A stretch of 64,000 nt of DNA from a virus, in the IMG/VR virus record IMGVR_UViG_3300039190_000120, positions 32,324 through 96,323 of that record; one strand, written 5' to 3'. A model generated the notes under the pieces. The model searched no databases, was not told the origin of the DNA, and saw only the letters and a program-made list of their open reading frames with translations. A program made the position numbers and the translations under genes. How positions within the stretch are numbered: the first letter of the stretch is position 1; each line of letters starts with the position of its first letter. Of this stretch, positions 57,976 through 64,000 are shown in pieces.

Positions 57976-58225
57976 TTCGTATCCAGCTCTTCTTGAGTAG
58001 CTTCGAGCAGCTCCAGATAGACCATACCCGCACCTTCCGTCTCCGGGTCGTCCAGATAGGCCTCGAATTCACGCTTCGCCTGAGAGTAAGCCTGTTGGCC
58101 CACAAATGAGGGGCCACGATACCACTTGACCCACTCCGTTTGGAGCGTGCGCTCTTCTGAGGCTAGGCTCCGGGGTGACGCCTTTTGACCTTGAAGATAC
58201 CACTACTTTGGATGATGGTAGGCAT
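57966..58225 (-). pseudogene. Small gene frameshifted by an AGGCT duplication
   Basis: MPTIIQSSGIFKVKRRHPGA then stop. Removing one AGGCT (58160-58169) continues as SEERTLQTEWVKWYRGPSFV to ELDTKWA, an 84-residue ORF whose stop overlaps the Nudix start. Function unknown. Confidence 0.72.
58160..58169. repeat. AGGCT x2 tandem duplication
   Basis: A perfect 5-bp duplication; a single copy gives an intact gene. Confidence 0.78.
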
Positions 58226-58446
58226 TACCCTTCCTCCAACAGCTTTTTGGCTTTGTTGATAGCTCGGGTACCGGACTCCTCGGACTTCCAGAAGTCACAG
58301 ACCCAGACCGACCAGTCATACCCAGCCGGATTCTTGTGCACCGAATGCAGATTCTCCCGCTGGTCCGTCTTGGTTGGCTTGTCTCGACGTGAGACGATGA
58401 AGGTATCGCCAGCTTCGTTGGTGTCCCGGAAAATTTCAGTAGCCAT
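58225..58446 (-). CDS. Unknown 73-residue protein
   Basis: MATEIFRDTNEAGDTFIVSR, with DWSVWVCDFWKSEESGTRAI. TAATG overlap downstream. Behind the promoter 58473-58502; probably the first gene of the transcript entering the array. Confidence 0.68.
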   Translation of the reverse strand: MATEIFRDTNEAGDTFIVSRRDKPTKTDQRENLHSVHKNPAGYDWSVWVCDFWKSEESGTRAINKAKKLLEEG

Positions 58447-58472
58447 ATCCGGGTCTCTCCTCAGTAGGGGTG

Positions 58473-58502
58473 TATATACCTTAGTACGTAGTGGACCGTC
58501 AA
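58473..58502 (-). promoter_or_regulatory. Promoter for 58446 operon
   Basis: TTGACG (58497-58502), N18, TATATA (58473-58478). Confidence 0.65.
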
Positions 58503-58506
58503 GGGA

Positions 58507-58725
58507 TTAAGCACCGATGTGGTGGTAGTAGCCCTTGGACTCGATCCTGACCAGTCCGTCTCCCAGCAGCTTGACGCTATCCACGCCAGCCTCGTCTTCC
58601 TCCACCACGACCCGCACAGGGCCTTTCCAGTGGTTGTCACGGCTGTACCGTCCGTTCTCGCCCTTGAAGGCACACCTCTTGAACAGGGCGGTGTTACGTT
58701 CTTGCTTTTCATCACGGTAGGTCAT
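58507..58725 (-). CDS. Unknown 72-residue protein
   Basis: MTYRDEKQERNTALFKRCAF, then VRVVVEEDEAGVDSVKLLGD; a small beta protein. Promoter at 58778-58806. Confidence 0.68.
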   Translation of the reverse strand: MTYRDEKQERNTALFKRCAFKGENGRYSRDNHWKGPVRVVVEEDEAGVDSVKLLGDGLVRIESKGYYHHIGA

Positions 58726-58777
58726 CGTGTCTCTCCTCAGTAGGGGTTGGGGACTCCGTAGCCCCCGGACTCACTAG

Positions 58778-58806
58778 CTTATACCACAGCGACAAAGGTG
58801 AGTCAA
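58778..58806 (-). promoter_or_regulatory. Promoter for 58725 gene
   Basis: TTGACT (58801-58806), N17 ending GTGG, TATAAG (58778-58783). Confidence 0.72.
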
Positions 58807-58850
58807 AAGAATATCCCGTGAATTCCTGTCTCAAGGGGCGGTGATCTGTG

Positions 58851-58890
58851 AAAAGCGATAAAAGCCCCTGAATTTTCGTATCTCAGGGGC
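58851..58890 (-). terminator. Intrinsic terminator
   Basis: The minus strand reads GCCCCTGA-GATACGAAAAT-TCAGGGGC then TTTTATCGCTTTT. It follows the 59075-58914 gene. Confidence 0.85.
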
Positions 58891-58913
58891 ACCTACCGTG
58901 AATTTCTGTATCC

Positions 58914-59075
58914 TCAGGAGTTCAGTGCTTTCTTAGCGACGGAGCGAGCCAGCTTGCGGCTGGGACACCCCTCTTCTTCGCAGATCCAGTCCACGATCTC
59001 TTTGCGGGACTTGCCCTCTTTGTGCATATGAATGAAGTAGTTGATGGTTCCAATGTCACGGCGTTTCTTAGCCAT
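58914..59075 (-). CDS. Small basic helical protein, 53 residues
   Basis: MAKKRRDIGTINYFIHMHKE, then KEIVDWICEEEGCPSRKLAR; HTH-like helices with many Lys/Arg, so a DNA- or RNA-binding peptide is plausible. Terminator downstream. Confidence 0.62.
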   Translation of the reverse strand: MAKKRRDIGTINYFIHMHKEGKSRKEIVDWICEEEGCPSRKLARSVAKKALNS

Positions 59076-59165
59076 TCTAAGCCTCTCTATCTAATGGTAG
59101 GTGTTAGTACGAGAAGAGGCCCACCGGATCTCTCCAGCGGGCCTCTCGTGGCCTCAGGGGGCCAA

Positions 59166-59609
59166 TTACAGGACCGATTCCGGGCCGTTGGTGAACACGT
59201 CGGCGCTAACCGGGTTGAGACGCTCACCATTGCCGAAGCGACGCTTGCGTTCCGCCTTGCTCAGGGGACGGCAGGTGCGGCAGTAGCTCTGCACGTAGGT
59301 CTTGCGACCGGCCTTGACCTTGCAGTTGCGGAAACCGAAGGCCTCTTTGATGGCCTCGACACCCTCGACTTCGTGACCGCAGGACGGGCACTCGTGGTCG
59401 ACCTTGGTCCAAGGCTTGCGGCGGCCCACCATTCCACGGTGGCCTCCCCGGCTGATCTCCGGGAACTTGCGCTCCAGCTCGTCATAGAGACGGCTGCTGT
59501 CCTTCTCGTCAAACTCGGGGTGGGCGTGAACCCAGCATTCGATGAAGCTCTTACGGATGGTGAGGTTGTCATTCTTCGAGTTAGCGTCGGTCGAGATCGA
59601 GTTCGTCAT
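59166..59609 (-). CDS. Zinc-finger protein, intact paralog
   Basis: A 147-residue protein: N-terminal FIECWVHAHPEFDEKDSSRL, a central CPSCGHEVEGVEAIKEAFGF and SYCRTCRPLSK (four Cys of a zinc finger), and FTNGPE at the end. Its broken paralog lies at 62009-62376. Unknown function; possibly nucleic-acid binding. Confidence 0.75.
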   Translation of the reverse strand: MTNSISTDANSKNDNLTIRKSFIECWVHAHPEFDEKDSSRLYDELERKFPEISRGGHRGMVGRRKPWTKVDHECPSCGHEVEGVEAIKEAFGFRNCKVKAGRKTYVQSYCRTCRPLSKAERKRRFGNGERLNPVSADVFTNGPESVL

Positions 59610-59677
59610 GGTCAGTCTCCTAAGTAGTGATCGTAGTGAGTATCGTATGTGGGGAGTATCTCTCCCTCTTGCACTAA

Positions 59678-59706
59678 CCTATACCCTAGTGGGCCAAGGG
59701 CGTAAA
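59678..59706 (-). promoter_or_regulatory. Promoter for the zinc-finger gene
   Basis: TTTACG (59701-59706), N17 ending AGGG, TATAGG (59678-59683) followed by TTAGTG. Confidence 0.78.
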
Positions 59707-59737
59707 AACTTTTCTCGAAAAAACCTCAGATAAGTTG

Positions 59738-59776
59738 CAAATCGCCCTCTGACCGGCTCCAGAGGGCGATTTTTAT
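59738..59776. terminator. Bidirectional-looking terminator
   Basis: AATCGCCCTCTG-ACCGGCTC-CAGAGGGCGATT with a T-rich run on the plus side and a shorter one on the minus side. It separates the units at 59.7 kb. Confidence 0.7.
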
Positions 59777-59777
59777 T

Positions 59778-60095
59778 TCAGAGCATGGCCGCACAGAGAG
59801 CATGGCCGCACAGAGAGCATGGCCGCACAGAGAGCATGGCCGCACAGTTGGATTCCAGCCATTCCTCTGACAGATATTCTTTGAGATCCGGCATAGCAAC
59901 GGTCGGTGTGGACCGCCCCTTGAGTTCACCATGAGGGACACGACGGCTCACCTTGCTGGTACCCATCGGCATCTCGCAGCGGAACAAGCGGACCCCAATC
60001 ATATCCTCACGATCCTTCTCAACCGCTTTGTGTGCGGCTTCCTCGCTACGGTGGCGGCCTACGACACGGTAGATGTTCCTCGCATCCCCGTACAG
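59778..60095 (-). CDS. Unknown protein with 17-bp-repeat-encoded tail, start uncertain
   Basis: IYRVVGRHRSEEAAHKAVEK, DMIGVRLFRCEMPMG and VAMPDLKEYLSEEW read as a real protein. No good ATG exists; a CTG near 60095 overlapping the upstream stop, or a frameshift from the upstream gene, would give it. The C-terminus is encoded by four 17-bp repeats and still ends NCAAML-like. Confidence 0.5.
   Translation of the reverse strand: MYGDARNIYRVVGRHRSEEAAHKAVEKDREDMIGVRLFRCEMPMGTSKVSRRVPHGELKGRSTPTVAMPDLKEYLSEEWLESNCAAMLSVRPCSLCGHALCAAML
59783..59847. repeat. 17-bp tandem array (4 units)
   Basis: GCATGGCCGCACAGAGA x3 plus 14 bases of a fourth. Three extra units add 51 bases, so the frame is preserved. 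Confidence 0.93.
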
Positions 60096-60096
60096 G

Positions 60097-60480
60097 TTAA
60101 GGCAGGGTCTTACGGGTCCGCTCAGCCTCTTCCTCAGGGATAAGGTGGACCCGGAGGTAGCGAGTCTTCTTCGGTGCGTAGGAGCGTACGTAGACCAGAC
60201 CGTCACGCTGGAGGTAGACATACCCATCGGCACCGTACATCTTACCGGTACCACCGAAGCCGTCTGACTCTACGGGCTTGGCGTAGATAACCTCACCACT
60301 TGAGCGCCACGACCAGTTGGTACGCTTAGCGCCTTCCTCGTCCTTGTCACAGGCCCGGCCAAAGACCATGTAGCTGTAGTCGGAGGTTTTATCGGGGTTG
60401 TACCCGAACTCTTCCATCTCCTCGACGGGTATCGTCACAGCGGTCTTGTGTCCGTCATATCGTAGTTTTCCCCAAGTCAT
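60097..60480 (-). CDS. Unknown 127-residue protein
   Basis: MTWGKLRYDGHKTAVTIPVE; beta-rich with YSYMVFGRACDKDEEGAKRT and a basic tail RYLRVHLIPEEEAERTRKTL. GGAGACGCATC precedes the ATG. Confidence 0.7.
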   Translation of the reverse strand: MTWGKLRYDGHKTAVTIPVEEMEEFGYNPDKTSDYSYMVFGRACDKDEEGAKRTNWSWRSSGEVIYAKPVESDGFGGTGKMYGADGYVYLQRDGLVYVRSYAPKKTRYLRVHLIPEEEAERTRKTLP

Positions 60481-60526
60481 GATGCGTCTCCTAGTCGTAG
60501 AGTAAATTAGAGTGCGTTAGTCTGCG

Positions 60527-60838
60527 TTAGAGGCTCAGGTAGAGTCCCGTGTGCTTCTCGAAGAAGGTCACGAGCTGGTCAGCGTAGACGTTGGTTTCCT
60601 CTTCGACCACCTTGATGTTGACGCCGTGCGCCTTGACGAACTCCAGATCGTAGAGGTCCATCCCGTTAAGGCGGATACGCACGTAGTTGACCTTACGGCT
60701 ACCCTTGAACTTGAACGTGACGCCCCCGCCTTCGAGAAGCAGGAAGTCCTTAGCGCCCACGAAGGTTTTGAGTCGGCGCTGTCCACCAAGCTGCTGGAGG
60801 ATGGTCTGGGCTACTTGCTTATCAGTCGTGGTGCTCAT
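60527..60838 (-). CDS. Unknown 103-residue early protein
   Basis: MSTTTDKQVAQTILQQLGGQ, then KGSRKVNYVRIRLNGMDLYD. GGAG seven bases before the ATG decides the start over an ATG 12 bases upstream. It shares its MSTTT opening with 61156-61470. Confidence 0.7.
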   Translation of the reverse strand: MSTTTDKQVAQTILQQLGGQRRLKTFVGAKDFLLLEGGGVTFKFKGSRKVNYVRIRLNGMDLYDLEFVKAHGVNIKVVEEETNVYADQLVTFFEKHTGLYLSL

Positions 60839-60889
60839 GGGTGTCTCCATCTCGTTATCGGGGAGCCTCACTGGCCCCTCTTGCACTAA

Positions 60890-60918
60890 CCTATACCCTA
60901 GTGACGGGTGTTCGTCAA
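60890..60918 (-). promoter_or_regulatory. Promoter for 60838 gene
   Basis: TTGACG-type (60913-60918), N17 ending AGGG, TATAGG (60890-60895), then TTAGTG. Confidence 0.78.
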
Positions 60919-60925
60919 AAGAAAC

Positions 60926-61085
60926 TCAGTAGAGTTCCCCGGTCGCCTCTTCAATCAGGGTGTAGATCTTCTTGGTAGCCACCTTGAGGGGGATACCCGC
61001 CTCCAGCATCGTATTCATCTGCCTTGTCACAGACAGAGGGCGAACAGTTCAGGTCCTCATAGATCGAGTCGAGAAATTTCTTCAT
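60926..61085 (-). pseudogene. Small gene with one-base frameshift
   Basis: MKKFLDSIYEDLNCSPSVCD in one frame; the next frame gives QMNTMLEAGIPLKVATKKIY to ATGELY. Dropping one G from AAGGCAG joins them into 52 residues. Alternatively the second part is a separate 30-residue ORF from its own ATG. Confidence 0.5.
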
Positions 61086-61155
61086 GGTCATCATCTCCAT
61101 ACGGGGTAGCTTAGCTACGGGAGCCCCCGTCTAGGGACTCCCTGATAGCGGGGTC

Positions 61156-61470
61156 TCACTGATAGCGGAGCTTCTCTTCCACATCGGAGAGCGTCCACTC
61201 GTCCCGTTTGAGGGCGGCGGGACGGATGCCCACCTTCTCTTTGTAGCAGTCGGAGTACGACTGGAGAGCCATCTCGAACTCGTAGTGGTAGACGTTACGG
61301 AAGTCCGAAGCGATCCACTCCGACACGAGGAAGTAGCAGGTGTAACCCTCTTCTTCCGCCTGCTTCTTGTACTCAGCGTTCTGTTGCTGAATGTGCGAGA
61401 GCACGTCGGTATCTTCGAGCATCTCGACTTCTTCGGCGGTCAGGTTTTCAATCGCGGTCGTGGTGCTCAT
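61156..61470 (-). CDS. Unknown 104-residue early protein
   Basis: MSTTTAIENLTAEEVEMLED, helical; then CYFLVSEWIASDFRNVYHYE. GGAGACAGATC precedes the ATG. Promoter at 61521-61549. Confidence 0.7.
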   Translation of the reverse strand: MSTTTAIENLTAEEVEMLEDTDVLSHIQQQNAEYKKQAEEEGYTCYFLVSEWIASDFRNVYHYEFEMALQSYSDCYKEKVGIRPAALKRDEWTLSDVEEKLRYQ

Positions 61471-61520
61471 GATCTGTCTCCTGTCTCTAGGAAGGGGAGC
61501 CAACCTCCCCTCTACACTAA

Positions 61521-61549
61521 CCAATACCCTAGTAGAGAGGAGGCGTCAA
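61521..61549 (-). promoter_or_regulatory. Promoter for 61470 gene
   Basis: TTGACG (61544-61549), N17 ending AGGG, TATTGG (61521-61526), then TTAGTG. Confidence 0.75.
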
Positions 61550-61564
61550 AAACTATTTGAGAAA

Positions 61565-61909
61565 TTAGCAGAGGGTACGGATGGTACGGACGTTGTGTGT
61601 GGAGAAGTCGAGTTCCCCACTGCTGGGAACGAACCACGCCTCTTCCACGAGGTTGGCGTTGATTTCGTAGTCTTCCTCTTCGACCACCTTGAACTTGAAG
61701 GTGAGGGGCATCGTAGCAGAGCCGCTAAGGTGAGCCCGGCCAACCTCCTCAGTGAAGTTGGTCTCGATACCCTCAGGCTCGGTACCGTACGCCTTGAGAC
61801 TCTCACGCTTGGAAAAGCGGAAGGGCGCTCGACAAGACAAGGCAAGCTCGTCCTTATCCTCTGCACCCAGCAGGCTAAGCGTCTCTTTAAGGGCTTCGTC
61901 CTTCGTCAT
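61565..61909 (-). CDS. Unknown 114-residue early protein
   Basis: MTKDEALKETLSLLGAEDKD, then a beta-rich part (MPLTFKFKVVEEEDYEINAN) with a pattern like 60527-60838 (VTFKFKGSRKVNYV...VVEEETNVYAD). The two may be distant paralogs. Confidence 0.7.
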   Translation of the reverse strand: MTKDEALKETLSLLGAEDKDELALSCRAPFRFSKRESLKAYGTEPEGIETNFTEEVGRAHLSGSATMPLTFKFKVVEEEDYEINANLVEEAWFVPSSGELDFSTHNVRTIRTLC

Positions 61910-61940
61910 AGCGTCCTCTCTCGTGTCTCTAGCTCACTAA

Positions 61941-61969
61941 CCTATACCCTAAGTCTTGTGGAGCGTCAA
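61941..61969 (-). promoter_or_regulatory. Promoter for 61909 gene
   Basis: TTGACG (61964-61969), N17 ending AGGG, TATAGG (61941-61946), then TTAGTG. Confidence 0.8.
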
Positions 61970-62008
61970 AAAGCCCCTGCGGCCTTCTTACGGGCTCACA
62001 GGGGCTTT

Positions 62009-62376
62009 CTACTTAGCGCATCTGCGGCGCTTACGGGCCGGGACCGTTCCAGCTTCCGGTCCGTTCGTCCACGCCTCTTCCACGTTCACCGGGTTGATGC
62101 GGACGTTGCCGTTCTTGCTCTTACGCTTGGCAGCGCGGCACTCACGGCACCAGCTCTGCGTATACACCTTGCCGTTCTGGCGACGGAGGCCGAAGCCTTC
62201 CTTGATCGCTTCCACACCCTCTACGGTGTGTCCGCAGCACGGGTGATCTCCGGGTACTTGCGCTCCAGACGATCGTACAGAGCCGATGCGTCCTTACGGG
62301 AGAAGTTCGGGTGGTTGTGGGTCCAGCACTGGATGAAGTCTTTGCGAAGCTGCACGGTGTCTTCTTTCTTAGCCAT
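62009..62376 (-). pseudogene. Zinc-finger paralog broken by an internal deletion
   Basis: MAKKEDTVQLRKDFIQCWTH to YPEITR in frame 1; frame 2 continues CCGHTVEGVEAIKEGFGLRR to KRRRCAK. Compared with 59166-59609, about 15 residues (first CPSC side) are missing exactly at the junction. So a small deletion removed them and shifted the frame. Confidence 0.72.
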
Positions 62377-62438
62377 GATCGTATCTCCTGATCTCGTGTT
62401 CGTAGTAGTTGGTGGAGGCTTGGCCCCCTCGACACTAA

Positions 62439-62467
62439 CCTATACCCTAACCTTGGGAACCCGTCAA
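62439..62467 (-). promoter_or_regulatory. Promoter for 62376 gene
   Basis: TTGACG (62462-62467), N17 ending AGGG, TATAGG (62439-62444), then TTAGTG. GTAGC x2-3 pentamers lie just upstream (62510-62522). Confidence 0.8.
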
Positions 62468-62540
62468 AACTTTCTTCAAAAAGATTTCGACACGCTACGT
62501 TAGGGTACCGTAGCGTAGCGTAGGACCCGACTAACAAAAG

Positions 62541-62795
62541 CTAAAGATCGCGTAGCGCAGTTCCGGCGCATCGTTTCATTTGAAGACTGTCGAGCTCTTC
62601 CTTCTCAGAGTCCGTCATTTCGACGGAATCACCAGCGACATAGGCGCACTCACGGCGGTCAGAGTACGCACCGCCTGTCATCACCAGTTGAACACTTGTA
62701 CGCAACTGGTGATGATGCCTGCAAGCCCCACGTACCTTGCCTTGCCTTGCCTTGCCTTGCCTTGCCTTGCCAACTGCTTTGTAATAGCGTTTCAT
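62541..62795 (-). CDS. Small protein containing a 7x5-bp in-frame array
   Basis: An 84-residue protein: MKRYYKAVGK, a GKARQ repeat from the pentamer array (62736-62770), then GACRHHHQLRTSVQLVMTGG and an acidic C-terminus. Six extra pentamers add 30 bases, so the frame is kept. A 13-bp inverted repeat (62678-62715) lies in the coding sequence. Confidence 0.65.
   Translation of the reverse strand: MKRYYKAVGKARQGKARQGKVRGACRHHHQLRTSVQLVMTGGAYSDRRECAYVAGDSVEMTDSEKEELDSLQMKRCAGTALRDL
62678..62715. repeat. Inverted repeat, 13-bp arms, 12-nt loop
   Basis: TCATCACCAGTTG and CAACTGGTGATGA around AACACTTGTACG, inside a coding region. Confidence 0.88.
62736..62770. repeat. Pentanucleotide array (CTTGC x7)
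   Basis: Seven perfect CTTGC units on the plus strand. Confidence 0.95.
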
Positions 62796-62853
62796 ATCAT
62801 TCTCCGTCGTAAATCGTTAAGTTAAGGGGATCCAATGTCCCCATCTTCACTAA

Positions 62854-62882
62854 CCTATACCCTAGTGATCTCCTCCTGTCAA
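62854..62882 (-). promoter_or_regulatory. Promoter for 62795 gene
   Basis: TTGACA (62877-62882), N17 ending AGGG, TATAGG (62854-62859), then TTAGTGA. Confidence 0.82.
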
Positions 62883-62902
62883 AATTATTTAGTCCAAAGG
62901 GG

Positions 62903-63109
62903 CTATTTCTTTCGACCTTCTTCGAAGTACCAATCGGTATGGAGCTTGTTCAACTCCGACGATTTCTTTTTGCACGCATCCTCATCAGAGAGTAGGTAGC
63001 AGTATCCTGTATCAGCACCAAACACCCCGTAATCGCTGTACCTCTCGTCAAACTCCACATAGAAACCTACCTTGCGATCCTTTTCCAGTGCTTCAGTCAT
63101 GGTCTTCAT
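62903..63109 (-). CDS. Unknown 68-residue early protein
   Basis: MKTMTEALEKDRKVGFYVEF, then YSDYGVFGADTGYCYLLSDE. AGGAGG before the ATG at 63109 decides the start. It lies behind the 63161-63189 promoter. Confidence 0.7.
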   Translation of the reverse strand: MKTMTEALEKDRKVGFYVEFDERYSDYGVFGADTGYCYLLSDEDACKKKSSELNKLHTDWYFEEGRKK

Positions 63110-63160
63110 TGCTGCCTCCTCGCTGTGTCCGGGAAAGCCAACCCTTCCCGTCTTCACTAC

Positions 63161-63189
63161 CTTATACCCTAGTTATCTCCGCCTGTCAA
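63161..63189 (-). promoter_or_regulatory. Promoter for 63109 gene
   Basis: TTGACA (63184-63189), N17 ending AGGG, TATAAG (63161-63166), then GTAGTGA. Confidence 0.8.
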
Positions 63190-63195
63190 AATTAT

Positions 63196-63429
63196 TTAGT
63201 CACTCTCACCAATGCGGGCTAGCATGTTCCCGTCTATCACCACTGACGACAGTACCTCCGCTTGGTCCGACCATGATGCGGTACTAGGGTCTACCAGCAC
63301 CAACTGTACCTCTACGTGGCCCTCAGTGCCGTTCATGCCCCAAGAGTCCCCCTCTTCCACCCTCAACTGTAGGCGCTCACGTATGACCTCTAGTACACGT
63401 GCCTCTATGTCTTGCGATGCATCAGCCAT
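63196..63429 (-). CDS. Unknown 77-residue protein
   Basis: MADASQDIEARVLEVIRERL, helical N-terminus then strands (HVEVQLVLVDPSTASW). GGAGACAAGCA precedes the ATG. Confidence 0.66.
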   Translation of the reverse strand: MADASQDIEARVLEVIRERLQLRVEEGDSWGMNGTEGHVEVQLVLVDPSTASWSDQAEVLSSVVIDGNMLARIGESD

Positions 63430-63468
63430 TGCTTGTCTCCTAGACGTTTGTGCGCCGTCCCTTTGCCT

Positions 63469-63642
63469 TCAATTGTCTTCGAAGCGCACCAGACCTTTCC
63501 TAGCCAGATCCCTGTAGATTTTCCCCACAAGGGAGGCAGTCGACCCTACACGGTCTCCCAACTCTTGGCAGGTCTGTCCCGTGTTCTTTTGCAGGGCACG
63601 CAGCTGTTTGTCTGTCAGGTCCGGGTCCAGTTCATCTTGCAT
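63469..63642 (-). CDS. Winged-helix-like small protein
   Basis: A 57-residue protein, MQDELDPDLTDKQLRALQKN, then TCQELGDRVGSTASLVGKIY and LARKGLVRFEDN, a compact winged-helix pattern. The ATG after the upstream stop is preferred over a start inside the neighbour. Confidence 0.62.
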   Translation of the reverse strand: MQDELDPDLTDKQLRALQKNTGQTCQELGDRVGSTASLVGKIYRDLARKGLVRFEDN

Positions 63643-63643
63643 C

Positions 63644-63832
63644 TCACGCAGCTGCCTCCAGACGTTCAGCCATGTCCCCAAGCTGGTCAGCTTCCGGTGG
63701 ATACATGGAGGCCAACATCCCTCCTACCTCTTCATCCAAGGAACCGTACATGCCGTTGGCAGTCTTGAGCACATCACGCAAGCGGTCGTCGATCTTGTTG
63801 TGGTCGTCCGGGTCAATCGTAGAGAAACTCAT
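63644..63832 (-). CDS. Unknown 62-residue protein
   Basis: MSFSTIDPDDHNKIDDRLRD, acidic and helical, immediately upstream of the winged-helix-like gene; the two are likely cotranscribed. Confidence 0.62.
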   Translation of the reverse strand: MSFSTIDPDDHNKIDDRLRDVLKTANGMYGSLDEEVGGMLASMYPPEADQLGDMAERLEAAA

Positions 63833-63891
63833 GGTCCTAGTCTCCGTAGCTATGCTATGGGGGCAGGGGGTAGGCCCTCACCCCTAGTAGA

Positions 63892-64000
63892 TTAGTTTTT
63901 CGGCGCACGACATTTCTTGCACATGGTCTGCACGAACTCCGTGCCGTTGAGCTTGCGGGTGCCGAACACATGTCTCCGGGCGCTTGGCCCATTTACCACA
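63892..64000 (-). CDS. Zinc-knuckle protein (5' end outside window)
   Basis: Only the C-terminus is visible: RRHVFGTRKLNGTEFVQTMC then KKCRAPKN. The CKKC pair suggests a treble-clef or zinc-ribbon protein like others in this early region. Confidence 0.55.
   Translation of the reverse strand, partial: VVNGPSARRHVFGTRKLNGTEFVQTMCKKCRAPKN

Noticed and set aside
50948-58169. 5-bp duplications as target-site duplications of excised transposons
   Set aside because: Copy numbers up to seven and near-identical units fit slippage better; no terminal inverted repeats or transposase genes are present. Not excluded for the two-copy cases.
61391-62503. 370-codon plus-strand open frame over the early genes
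   Set aside because: It runs across several minus-strand promoters and genes, its composition is Arg/Ser/Leu-rich antisense-like, and it lacks a start signal.
54471-62770. Tandem repeats as CRISPR arrays
   Set aside because: Units are 5-17 bp with no spacers, and the 79-bp repeat has only two adjoining copies; no cas genes.

Overview
The window looks like part of the genome of a large tailed double-stranded DNA phage, probably of a Gram-negative host. It holds a 1086-residue tape-measure protein, a tail-tube-like protein, tail-assembly and baseplate-like genes, a phage type IIA topoisomerase A subunit, a dispersed thymidylate pathway (thymidine kinase, dTMP kinase, ThyA, DHFR), an intein, two free-standing homing endonucleases and dozens of tightly overlapping small genes. 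An RlpA-like exported protein and a lipoprotein suggest a Gram-negative envelope; this is inference. Almost all genes lie on the minus strand, so transcription runs right to left. Plus-strand exceptions are at 17.2-17.9, 18.9-20.6, 26.5-27.1 and 50.8-51.3 kb.

Layout. 0-1.4 kb: a tail protein cut by the window edge and a cyclic-phosphate-processing receiver (cREC-like) protein. 1.3-3.6 kb: five tandem paralogs starting MPLLH/MPLIH. 3.6-15.7 kb: virion genes (two related distal-tail proteins, tape measure, two chaperone-like proteins, a membrane protein, an intein-interrupted protein, tail tube). 15.9-20.9 kb: an HTH regulator, the RlpA-like protein, a metallophosphoesterase and dTMP kinase. 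20.9-40 kb: nucleotide and nucleic-acid metabolism, including a Tpt1/KptA-like RNA 2'-phosphotransferase, two methyltransferase-like paralogs plus a third N-terminal fragment, topoisomerase A, a split ATP-grasp gene, DHFR and ThyA.

40-57.5 kb is the most unusual part. It is an array of about 26 small genes (two more copies lie at 29 and 32.5 kb) that share little except an N-terminus of the type M-I-R-N-(Y/W/L)-(F/L)-N. The DNA encoding that N-terminus (ATGATACGTAAC-like) usually also carries the stop codon of the preceding gene. The left half of the array is intact. From 50.8 kb rightwards most members are frameshifted, either by one base in a short homopolymer or by tandem expansion of a 5- or 8-bp unit. 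In five cases, contracting the repeat in silico restores one clean frame. The same kind of repeat sits in frame in two otherwise intact genes (7 x 5 bp at 62.7 kb, 4 x 17 bp at 59.8 kb).

58-64 kb holds small, probably early genes. Across 17-63 kb at least 24 minus-strand promoters of the form TTGACR-N17/18-TANNNN can be read, commonly with GG(G) directly before the -10. They are absent from the virion block, where a different element (ATAATCC-TTTGATA) lies upstream of three gene groups. No tRNA, rRNA, CRISPR array or insertion sequence was recognised.
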